From the NCBI RefSeq assembly GCF_014203835.1, contig NZ_JACHJW010000001.1, positions 4,972,501-5,036,500 on the forward strand: DNA of 64,000 bases, in the 5' to 3' direction. Positions 24,446 through 31,851 of the stretch are shown piece by piece. How positions within the stretch are numbered: position 1 is the stretch's first letter; the number at the start of each line of letters is the position of its first letter. This stretch comes from Micromonospora polyrhachis. GTDB taxonomy: Bacteria; Actinomycetota; Actinomycetes; Mycobacteriales; Micromonosporaceae. The notes beneath the pieces are model-generated. The model was not told the DNA's origin. It saw only the letters and a program-made list of their open reading frames with translations, and did no database searches. The position numbers were made by a program, and so were the translations under genes.

Positions 24446-24460
24446 ACGAAAGAGTTTCGT
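24446..24460. promoter_or_regulatory. Perfect dyad ACGAAA-GAG-TTTCGT in the promoter region of the sugar dehydrogenase gene
   Basis: Six-base arms around GAG, 183 bases before the dehydrogenase start. The divergent gap 24263-24643 holds this dyad, a looser TTTTCTCG/CGAGCGAAA dyad at 24363-24382 and the ribosome binding site GGAAGG near 24628-24635, and no gene. The ACGAAAG half-site is shared with the candidate ROK operator at 5790-5811, so the same regulator might act here. Confidence 0.45.
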
Positions 24461-24643
24461 CGATGTAAACCGACGGCGCGGTAGTCCATCGACAGGTGAC
24501 CTCCCCATCCGGTGCCCCCACCGGCCGGTGGTCACGGACAACCCGGGGAGGACCCCGAAGCTTCGACCTCCACCGTTACGGCAACCGGCGCGACGGCGCG
24601 CGCCCTGCCTGGCAACCCCCAGTCAGGAAGGGAAGGCACCACT

Positions 24644-27484
24644 GTGTCCACTACGGAATCCCGAGCCGGACGACGATGGCAGGCCAGTAGCGCAGCCCTG
24701 CTGCTGGTCGCGGCGACCGTCAGTACGGCCATCGGCACCGCTCCCGCTCCCGCCCAGGCACACCCGATCAACGCAGCCGATTTCCAGCAGGTCGAGCTGG
24801 CCCGTGGCGTGTCCGACATGGGCGAGCCGATGTCCCTGGCCGTCCTGCCCGACCGGTCGGTCCTGCACACCGCGCGTAACGGCACGCTGCGCCGTACCGA
24901 CGCGGCCGGCAACACCGCCGTGCTCGGCACCCTGCCGGTCTACAGCCACGACGAGGAGGGCCTGCAGGGCGTCGGCGTCGACCCCGGCTTCGCCACCAAC
25001 CGGCAGATCTACCTCTACTACGCGCCACCACTGTCCACACCGGCCGGTGACGCGCCCGTCACCGGGACCGACTGGTCGGCCTGGCAGGGCGTCAACCGGC
25101 TGGCCCGGTTCACCCTCAACGCCGACTTCACCCTCAACATGGGCAGCCAGGTCACCGTCCTCGACGTACCGGCCGACCGGGGCATGTGCTGCCACGTCGG
25201 CGGGGACATCGACTTCGACGCGGCCGGTAACCTTTACCTCTCCACCGGGGACGACTCCAACCCGTTCGACTCGGCCGGCTACGCGCCCATCGACGAGCGC
25301 AGCAACCGCAACCCGGCCTACGACGCCCAGCGCAGCTCCGGCAACACCAACGACCTACGCGGCAAGATCCTGCGGATAAAGGTCAACGCCAACGGGACGT
25401 ACTCGATCCCGGCGGGCAACCTCTTCGCGCCCGGCACCGCCAGGACACGGCCGGAAATCTACGCGATGGGCTTCCGCAACCCGTTCCGGATGAGCGTCGA
25501 CAAGACCACCGGCATCGTCTACGTCGGCGACTACGGCCCGGACGCCGGCACCACCAGCGCCAATCGGGGACCCGCCGGGCAGGTCGAGTTCAACCGGGTC
25601 ACCTCGCCCGGCAACTACGGCTGGCCGTACTGCACCGGCACCAACACCAGCAGCGAGACGTACAACGAGTGGGACTTCGCCACCGGCACCGGCGGCGCGA
25701 AGTACAACTGCACCGGCGGGCCGACCAACAACTCGTTCCGCAACACCGGCCTGACCACCCTCCCGGCCGCCCGGCCCTCCTGGATCCGGTACGGCGGGGA
25801 CGCCGGCACACCCCCCGAGTTCGGTGGCGGTTCCGAGTCACCGATGGGCGGCCCGGTCTACCGCTACGACCCGAACCTCAATTCGGCGACCAAGTTCCCG
25901 TCCTCGTTCGACGGGCAGTTCTTCGCCACCGAGTTCGGCCGAGGCTGGATCAAACCGATCCACGTCAACACCGACGGCTCACCCGGCACCATCGACAGCT
26001 TCCCGTGGGTCGGCAAGCAGGTGATGGACTCGGCGTTCGGCCCGGACGGGGCGTATTACGTGCTCGACTACGGCACCGGCTACTTCAACGGGGACGAGAA
26101 CTCGGCGCTCTACCGGTTCGACCATGTGGGTGGGGGCAACCGGGCACCGACCGCAGCCGCCTCGGCGAACCGGACCTCCGGCCCGGCCCCGCTGACCGTC
26201 GCCTTCTCCTCGGTCGGCTCGTCCGACCCGGAGGGCAGCGCGTTGACGTACGCCTGGAACTTCGGCGACGGCACGACTTCGACGGCGGCCAACCCGACGA
26301 AGACCTACCACACCAACGGCAGCTACACCGTGACGTTGACCGTGACCGACCCGGAGGGGGCCACCGGCAGCTCCAGCGTCACCATCACGGTCGGCAACAC
26401 CGCCCCGACGGTCTCGGTCAGCGCCCCCGGCAACGGCCAGCTCTTCTCCTTCGGTGACACCGTGCCGTTCCAGATCACCGTCACCGACCCGGAGGACGGC
26501 ACCATCGACTGCACCAAGGTCAAGATGACCTACGTGCTGGGCCACGACAGCCACGGCCACCAGATCACCTCCAAAACCGGCTGCTCCGGTGAGATCGCCA
26601 TCCCGGTCGACGGTGAACACGACGACGCGGCAAACATCTTCGCGATCTTCGACGCCGAGTACACCGACGCCGGCGGACTGACCACACACACCCAGCAGAC
26701 CCTGCAACCCCGACACCGACAGGCCGAACACTTCAAGACCTCCGCCGGCGTCAACCTCTTCGACAAGACGCCGGCCGAGGGCGGAAAGACCGTCGGTGAC
26801 ATTCACAACGGCGACTGGATCGCGTTCGAGCCGTACCGGCTGGGCAACGCGACCTCATTCACCGCGCGGGTGTCGTCCGCCGGAATCGGCGGCACCCTAC
26901 AGATCCGGGCCGGTTCGGTGACCGGCACCGTACTCGGGTCGGCCACCGTGCCGGTGACCGGTGGTTGGGAGACCTTCACCGAGGTCACCGGCGCGATCTC
27001 CGGCGCACCGGCCGGCACCACCACCCTCTACCTGACCTTCGCGGGCGGGGCGGGCGCGCTCTACGACGTGGACGCGTTCACCCTCAACACCGGTGGTCCG
27101 CGTACCGGTCCGGTGGTGGGGTTGGCGGGCAAGTGCCTGGATGTGGCGGGTGCGGCCACGGCGGACGGTACGAAGGTGCAGCTCTACACGTGTAACGGGA
27201 CGGGTGCGCAGCAGTGGACGGTTGCCGCCGGGTCCGGTCCGGTGAAGGCACTGGGCAAGTGCCTGGACGTGTCGGCCGGTGGCACCGCCGACGGCACGAA
27301 GGTCCAACTGTGGACGTGCAACGGCAGCGGGGCGCAGAACTGGGCACCCCAGGCCAACGGCACGGTGGTCAATCCGCAGTCCGGTAGGTGTCTGGACGTC
27401 TCCGGTAACAACTCCGCCGACGGTACGCAGATCCACATCTGGACCTGCCACACCGGCGCCAACCAGAAGTGGACCCTGCCCTGA
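24644..27484 (+). CDS. Secreted sugar (glucose/sorbosone-type) dehydrogenase with PKD, CBM6-like and ricin-B lectin domains
   Basis: A 946-residue secreted protein. After a signal peptide (cleavage near PAQAHP), residues 50-490 form a six-bladed quinoprotein-type propeller: DEEGLQGVGVDPGF, CCHVGGDIDFDAAGNLY, EIYAMGFRNPFRMSVD and GNYGWPYCTG. A PKD domain follows near 505-590 (YAWNFGDGTTS), then a linker, a CBM6-like module (GDIHNGDWIAFEPY) and a ricin-B trefoil at about 825-946 ([23 protein letters not shown]). It would oxidise sugars or bind polysaccharide outside the cell. GTG at 24644 after GGAAGG is preferred to an upstream extension that lacks signal-peptide character. Confidence 0.85.
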   Translation: MSTTESRAGRRWQASSAALLLVAATVSTAIGTAPAPAQAHPINAADFQQVELARGVSDMGEPMSLAVLPDRSVLHTARNGTLRRTDAAGNTAVLGTLPVYSHDEEGLQGVGVDPGFATNRQIYLYYAPPLSTPAGDAPVTGTDWSAWQGVNRLARFTLNADFTLNMGSQVTVLDVPADRGMCCHVGGDIDFDAAGNLYLSTGDDSNPFDSAGYAPIDERSNRNPAYDAQRSSGNTNDLRGKILRIKVNANGTYSIPAGNLFAPGTARTRPEIYAMGFRNPFRMSVDKTTGIVYVGDYGPDAGTTSANRGPAGQVEFNRVTSPGNYGWPYCTGTNTSSETYNEWDFATGTGGAKYNCTGGPTNNSFRNTGLTTLPAARPSWIRYGGDAGTPPEFGGGSESPMGGPVYRYDPNLNSATKFPSSFDGQFFATEFGRGWIKPIHVNTDGSPGTIDSFPWVGKQVMDSAFGPDGAYYVLDYGTGYFNGDENSALYRFDHVGGGNRAPTAAASANRTSGPAPLTVAFSSVGSSDPEGSALTYAWNFGDGTTSTAANPTKTYHTNGSYTVTLTVTDPEGATGSSSVTITVGNTAPTVSVSAPGNGQLFSFGDTVPFQITVTDPEDGTIDCTKVKMTYVLGHDSHGHQITSKTGCSGEIAIPVDGEHDDAANIFAIFDAEYTDAGGLTTHTQQTLQPRHRQAEHFKTSAGVNLFDKTPAEGGKTVGDIHNGDWIAFEPYRLGNATSFTARVSSAGIGGTLQIRAGSVTGTVLGSATVPVTGGWETFTEVTGAISGAPAGTTTLYLTFAGGAGALYDVDAFTLNTGGPRTGPVVGLAGKCLDVAGAATADGTKVQLYTCNGTGAQQWTVAAGSGPVKALGKCLDVSAGGTADGTKVQLWTCNGSGAQNWAPQANGTVVNPQSGRCLDVSGNNSADGTQIHIWTCHTGANQKWTLP
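27092..27484 (+). repeat. Lectin-module direct repeat, copy 1
   Basis: The ricin-B coding region is near-identical at DNA level to 29326-29724 at the end of the next gene. From GCAAGTGCCTGGACGTGTCG onward, most differences are synonymous. Such a pair can recombine and would delete the gene between. Confidence 0.85.
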
Positions 27485-27485
27485 T

Positions 27486-27539
27486 GTGGGGAAGGGCCCC
27501 TTCTCGTCGCTTTCCGCCGTGGAAGGGGCCCTTCCCCAC
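27486..27539. repeat. Intergenic hairpin repeat, copy B, acting as likely terminator
   Basis: Perfect 18-base arms GTGGGGAAGGGCCCCTTC (27486-27503) and its complement (27522-27539) around an 18-base loop, starting one base after the dehydrogenase stop. Each arm itself contains the palindrome AAGGGCCCCTT. It should terminate or stabilise mRNA between the two lectin-tailed genes. Confidence 0.85.
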
Positions 27540-27561
27540 CACCGTCGATAGGAGAGCAACC

Positions 27562-29724
27562 ATGCGTAGACTCCTCCGTCCGGTCCTCGCCGCAGCCACC
27601 ACGACCCTGGCCGCGCTCGCCTGCACCACGCCCGCCGGCCCGGCCACCGCCGGCACCGCCCCGGTCGATGCCAGCGGCGTTTCGGCCGGCCCGGTGGCAT
27701 CCGCCGACGCCCCGTACGACGTGCTGGTCTTCTCGAAGACCGCCGGCTTCCGGCACGACTCGATCGCCGTCGGCACCCAGGCCATCCGGGACCTCGGCGC
27801 GGCGAACAACTTCACCGTCACCGCCACCGAGGACGCCACGGCGTTCACCACCGGCAACCTTGCCCAGTACGAGGCGGTCGTCTTCCTCAACACCACCGGT
27901 GACGTGCTCGACGCCGGTCAGCAGGGCGCGTTCGAGTCGTACGTCCGGGCCGGCGGCGGGTACGTCGGTGTCCACGCCGCCGCCGACACCGAGTACGACT
28001 GGCCGTTCTACGGCAACCTGGTCGGGGCGTACTTCGCCTCGCACCCGGCCATCCAGCAGGCCAACGTCAAGGCGGTCGACCGAGGGCATGCTGCCACCGC
28101 CCACCTGCCGCAGACCTGGACCCGCACCGACGAGTGGTACAACTACCGGACCAACGCCCGTTCCACGGCGCGCGTGTTGACCACGCTCGACGAGTCGTCG
28201 TACTCGGGTGGTGGGATGGGGGCCGACCACCCGCACACCTGGTGCAAGCCGTACGAGGGTGGCCGCTCGTTCTACACCGGCGGCGGCCACACCCAGCAGT
28301 CGTACGCCGAGCCGGCGTTCCGCGCGCACCTGCTCGGCGGCATCCGGTACGCGGCTGGCCGGACCAAGGCCGACTGCCGGGCCGAGTCCGGTTACACCAC
28401 CCTGTACAACGGTTCGACGAGTGGCTGGTCCCAGGCCGGGCCGGGCAGCTTCACCAACGCAGACGCCACGCTGACCTCGGTCGGCGGGATGGGCCTCTAC
28501 TGGTACAGCGCGCGGGAGTTCACGTCGTACTCCCTGAAGTTGGACTGGAAGCTGGCCGGCGACGACAACACCGGGGTCTTCATCGGCTTCCCGCCGTCGA
28601 CCGACCCGTGGTCGGCGGTGAACAACGGTTACGAGGTCCAGATCGACGCTACCGACACGGCGGACCGGACCACCGGTGCGGTCTACACGTTCAAGTCGGC
28701 GGACATCGCCGCCCGGGACGCGGCGCTGAACCCGCCGGGGGAGTGGAACACCTACGAACTGCTCGTAGATGGTGAACGACTCCAGGTCTTCCTCAACGGG
28801 GTGAAGATCAACGACTTCACCAACACCGACCCGGCGCGGTCGCTGGCCGGTCACATCGGCATCCAGAACCACGGCGACGGCGACGACGCGTCGTTCCGCA
28901 ACATCCGGATCAAGGATCTGGGTACGCCGGGCGGCAACACCACCATCCAGGCGGAGGCGTTCGGCACCGCCAGCGGCGTCCAGCCGTACCCGAAGGCGGG
29001 GGCCAACGGCGGACAGACCCTGGGGTACGTCGACCCGGGCGACTGGGCCGCGTACCCCGGGGTGGACCTGACCGGGGTGACCAGCTTCCGGGCCCGGGTG
29101 GTCTCCGGCGGGCCCGGCGGCGCCATCCAGGTGCGGGCCGACTCGGCCAGCGGCGCGGTGCTGGGCACGGTGGCGGTGCCCAACACCGGTGGCTGGGAGT
29201 CCTTCGCCGACGTCACCACGACGCTCTCCACCGTCCCCGCCGGGCTGCGGAACCTCTACCTGACCTTCACCGGTACGGGCAGCGGCCTGTTCGACGTCGA
29301 CGACTTCACCCTGGTCCGGACGACCGGTGGTGGTCCCCGGAGCGGTCCGGTCGTGGGGTTGGCCGGCAAGTGTCTGGACGTGGCGGGTGCGGCCACCGCG
29401 GATGGCACCAAGATCCAGTTGTACGGCTGCAACGGCACCGGGGCACAGCGCTGGACGGTGACCTCCGGCGGTGGCCCGGTCGTCGGGCTGGGCGGCAAGT
29501 GCCTGGACGTGTCGGCTGGCGGTACCGCCGACGGCACGAAGGTCCAGCTGTGGACGTGCAACGGCAGCGGGGCACAGAACTGGACGCCGCAGGTCAACGG
29601 CACGCTGCTCAACCCGCAGTCCGGTAGGTGCCTGGACGTCTCCGGCAACAACTCCGCCGACGGTACGCAGATCCACATCTGGACCTGCCACAGCGGAGCC
29701 AACCAGAAGTGGACGCTGCCGTAG
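27562..29724 (+). CDS. Secreted ThuA-like/DUF1080 protein with CBM6-like and ricin-B lectin domains
   Basis: A 720-residue exported protein with signal [20 protein letters not shown] and a weak lipobox-like ALAC. Residues 45-270 are a ThuA-type flavodoxin-like trehalose-utilisation domain ([55 protein letters not shown]). Residues 290-455 are DUF1080, the 3-keto-disaccharide hydrolase type ([29 protein letters not shown]). A CBM6-like module and a ricin-B trefoil end the protein. ThuA and DUF1080 proteins take part in breakdown of 3-keto-glycosides. AGGAG precedes ATG at 27562. Confidence 0.88.
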   Translation: MRRLLRPVLAAATTTLAALACTTPAGPATAGTAPVDASGVSAGPVASADAPYDVLVFSKTAGFRHDSIAVGTQAIRDLGAANNFTVTATEDATAFTTGNLAQYEAVVFLNTTGDVLDAGQQGAFESYVRAGGGYVGVHAAADTEYDWPFYGNLVGAYFASHPAIQQANVKAVDRGHAATAHLPQTWTRTDEWYNYRTNARSTARVLTTLDESSYSGGGMGADHPHTWCKPYEGGRSFYTGGGHTQQSYAEPAFRAHLLGGIRYAAGRTKADCRAESGYTTLYNGSTSGWSQAGPGSFTNADATLTSVGGMGLYWYSAREFTSYSLKLDWKLAGDDNTGVFIGFPPSTDPWSAVNNGYEVQIDATDTADRTTGAVYTFKSADIAARDAALNPPGEWNTYELLVDGERLQVFLNGVKINDFTNTDPARSLAGHIGIQNHGDGDDASFRNIRIKDLGTPGGNTTIQAEAFGTASGVQPYPKAGANGGQTLGYVDPGDWAAYPGVDLTGVTSFRARVVSGGPGGAIQVRADSASGAVLGTVAVPNTGGWESFADVTTTLSTVPAGLRNLYLTFTGTGSGLFDVDDFTLVRTTGGGPRSGPVVGLAGKCLDVAGAATADGTKIQLYGCNGTGAQRWTVTSGGGPVVGLGGKCLDVSAGGTADGTKVQLWTCNGSGAQNWTPQVNGTLLNPQSGRCLDVSGNNSADGTQIHIWTCHSGANQKWTLP
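29326..29724 (+). repeat. Lectin-module direct repeat, copy 2
   Basis: Counterpart of 27092-27484. The last 230 bases differ from copy 1 at only a small number of positions, closer than the rest of the two genes, which suggests recent duplication or gene conversion. Confidence 0.85.
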
Positions 29725-29735
29725 CGCAGCGCGGT

Positions 29736-29788
29736 GAGGAAAGGCCCCGACCAAGGCAGAAAGCGATAGGAAGGGGCCCTTCCTTCCA
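29736..29788. repeat. Intergenic hairpin repeat, copy C
   Basis: GAGGAAAGGCCCC, the core CCAAGGCAGAAAGCGATA shared with copy A, and GGAAGGGGCCCTTCCTTCC. It begins 11 bases after the ThuA gene stop and ends 22 bases before the isomerase start, the same distance as copy A to its downstream gene. Confidence 0.7.
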
Positions 29789-29810
29789 TCAGGGAGGGAG
29801 AAGAGGGAGT

Positions 29811-30818
29811 ATGGCGCGACCCGTCACGCTGTTCACCGGCCAGTGGGCCGACCTACCGTTCGAGGAGGTGTGCCGGCTGGCCTCCGAGTGGGGCTACGAC
29901 GGACTGGAGATCGCCTGCTGGGGGGACCACTTCGAGGTCGACAAGGCGCTCGCCGACGACACGTACGTCGACCGCAAGCGGGAGACCCTGGCCAAGTACC
30001 ACCTCCAGGTCTTCGCGATCTCCAACCATCTGGTCGGGCAGGCAGTCTGCGACCACCCGATCGACGAACGGCACCAGGGCATCCTGCCGGCCCGGATCTG
30101 GGGCGACGGCGAACCCGAGGGGGTACGCCAACGCGCGGCAGCCGAGATCAAGGACACCGCACGGGCGGCGGCGAAGCTCGGCGTACGGACCGTCGTCGGC
30201 TTCACCGGCTCGTCGATCTGGCACACCCTGGCCATGTTCCCGCCGGTCCCGCCCTCGATGATCGAGAAGGGGTATCGGGACTTCGCTGACCGGTGGAACC
30301 CCATCCTCGACGTCTTCGACTCCGTCGGCGTACGGTTCGCCCACGAGGTGCACCCCAGCGAGATCGCGTACGACTACTGGACCACCCGGCGCACCCTGGA
30401 GGCGATCGGGCACCGGCCGGCGTTCGGGCTGAACTGGGATCCCTCGCACTTCGTCTGGCAGGAACTCGATCCGGTCAACTTCATCCTGGAGTTCGCCGAC
30501 CGGATCTACCACGTCGACTGCAAGGACGCGAAGGTGCGTACCGGGGACGGGCGGCGGGGGCGGCTCGCCTCCCACCTGCCCTGGGCCGACCTGCGGCGCG
30601 GCTGGGACTTCGTCTCCACCGGGCACGGGGACGTGCCGTGGGAGGACTGCTTCCGGGCGCTCAACGCCATCGGGTACGACGGCCCGATCTCGATCGAATG
30701 GGAGGACGCCGGCATGGACCGGCTGGTGGGTGCCCCCGAGGCGCTGCGGTTCGTCCGTGGACTCGCCTTCGACGCGCCGACCGCTGCCTTCGACGCCGCC
30801 TTCACCAGCGAGAAGTGA
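29811..30818 (+). CDS. Sugar phosphate isomerase/epimerase (xylose-isomerase-like TIM barrel)
   Basis: A 335-residue cytoplasmic barrel starting [20 protein letters not shown]. The metal-binding positions are visible as [15 protein letters not shown] (Glu), [11 protein letters not shown] (Asp/His), YHVDCKDAK (Asp) and [11 protein letters not shown] (Glu). Such enzymes work with ThuA/DUF1080 and Gfo/Idh/MocA partners in keto-sugar catabolism. GGGAGGGAG precedes the ATG. The stop codon lies inside a 30-base tandem repeat. Confidence 0.9.
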   Translation: MARPVTLFTGQWADLPFEEVCRLASEWGYDGLEIACWGDHFEVDKALADDTYVDRKRETLAKYHLQVFAISNHLVGQAVCDHPIDERHQGILPARIWGDGEPEGVRQRAAAEIKDTARAAAKLGVRTVVGFTGSSIWHTLAMFPPVPPSMIEKGYRDFADRWNPILDVFDSVGVRFAHEVHPSEIAYDYWTTRRTLEAIGHRPAFGLNWDPSHFVWQELDPVNFILEFADRIYHVDCKDAKVRTGDGRRGRLASHLPWADLRRGWDFVSTGHGDVPWEDCFRALNAIGYDGPISIEWEDAGMDRLVGAPEALRFVRGLAFDAPTAAFDAAFTSEK

Positions 30819-30880
30819 ACACGTAGCCGGCACACCAGCGGGAAGTGAACACGTAGCCGGCACACCAGCGGGAAGTGAAC
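30803..30880. repeat. 30-base tandem repeat spanning a stop codon
   Basis: The unit CACCAGCGRGAAGTGAACAC with GTAGCCGGCA occurs at 30803-30832 and 30833-30862, with a partial third copy to 30880. The first unit contains the last codons and TGA of the isomerase; the others are untranslated copies of that 3' end. Confidence 0.85.
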
Positions 30881-30885
30881 GTGCG

Positions 30886-30921
30886 GCGGGGGTGGTCACC
30901 GGTACCGGTGACCACCCCCGC
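30886..30921. terminator. Perfect 36-base palindrome between convergent genes
   Basis: Arms GCGGGGGTGGTCACCGGT and ACCGGTGACCACCCCCGC pair without a loop. It lies between the isomerase gene on the plus strand and the YtxH-like gene on the minus strand and probably stops transcription from both sides. Confidence 0.85.
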
Positions 30922-30976
30922 CCGACGGTTCAGTCTGCGCTGCGGCGACGGTTCAAGCCCGCGCCGAGATCGAGGT

Positions 30977-31363
30977 TCAGACCGTGCTGCCGTTGGTGTT
31001 GGAACCGGGCGACTTCGCCCGAGGTTCGGTCGTCGCGGAAGCGGTCGACGTGCCGGTGGTCCGGCTCGCGCCGGAGGTGGCGCTGGCCAGGGCGTTGTCC
31101 GCCGGGGTCAGCTCCGTGGTGTTGTCGGTGCTCGAACTGACGTGCAGCTTCTCGCCGAGGCGGGTCTGGCTCAGCTTGTCCCGGCCCTCGGTGTAGAGGC
31201 GGGTGGCCTGGGCCTGGGCGACCCCGGCTGCCTCCTGCACCGTCGGGTGATCCAGCACCTTGCGGCCCTTGACGACCAACTGCTCGTACGTCTCACGGCC
31301 TGAGCGGGCGCCTAGGACGAAGCCCGCGGCGAGCCCGCCGATGAACCACAGCTTTCCGCGCAT
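30977..31363 (-). CDS. YtxH-like small membrane-associated protein
   Basis: A 128-residue protein. MRGKLWFIGGLAAGFVLGAR is a short glycine-rich membrane helix followed by SGRETYEQL, the YtxH signature. The middle is helical (EAAGVAQAQATRLYTEGRDK) and the C-terminus is Ser/Thr/Ala-rich and disordered. ATG at 31363 follows AGAGGAG; the longer frame adds nothing recognisable. YtxH proteins are poorly defined and sometimes linked to general stress. Confidence 0.78.
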   Translation of the reverse strand: MRGKLWFIGGLAAGFVLGARSGRETYEQLVVKGRKVLDHPTVQEAAGVAQAQATRLYTEGRDKLSQTRLGEKLHVSSSTDNTTELTPADNALASATSGASRTTGTSTASATTEPRAKSPGSNTNGSTV

Positions 31364-31621
31364 GGCGGCTCCTCTCGTACCTGACGCGGAGTCGCTCACC
31401 GGGGTCCGGTGTGCCACCGTGTCGCGCCTACGTCGTCTGTCCGGTGCTATCTACCCATCCTCCTGGATGGGCATGCCTGAGACGACCATCATCACAATTT
31501 GCCCCGATATCCGAGTGGGCGATTTTTCGCGGAGAACCCGGTAGCGAAGCACCCCCCGGTGTCCTGTACTCTTGTCCCGTCGCACGGCGACGGAGAGATC
31601 CGGAAGCCGAGCACACTGCAA

Positions 31622-31694
31622 TCCCCCGTAGCTCAATTGGCAGAGCAGCCGGCTGTTAACCGGCAGGTTTTTGGTTCGAGTCCAAACGGGGGAG
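31622..31694 (+). tRNA. tRNA-Asn(GTT)
   Basis: A cloverleaf with acceptor stem TCCCCCG/CGGGGGA, D-arm GCTCAATTGGCAGAGC, anticodon loop CTGTTAA and T-arm with GGTTCGAGTCC. CC follows the discriminator G, but the final A of CCA is not encoded. TACTCT at 31567-31572 may be the -10 box. Apart from this gene, 31364-31851 contains nothing recognised. Confidence 0.95.
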
Positions 31695-31851
31695 CCTCTT
31701 CACCAAACCCGCCCGCCGACCCCAGGTCGGCGGGCATCGTCATATCTGGGGCCCGTCCACCACACGAGGTGGCCAGCCGGGCTTCCGGGCCGGCAGCCGT
31801 CCCGGATACGCGGGGGCGTCGCCTGAGCGACGTGCGACAGGTGGGTTTGGA

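Noticed and set aside
27184-29754. An 856-codon minus-strand frame through the ThuA and lectin genes
   Set aside because: Shadow of repeated lectin codons; the repeats make it long but it has no recognisable domain.
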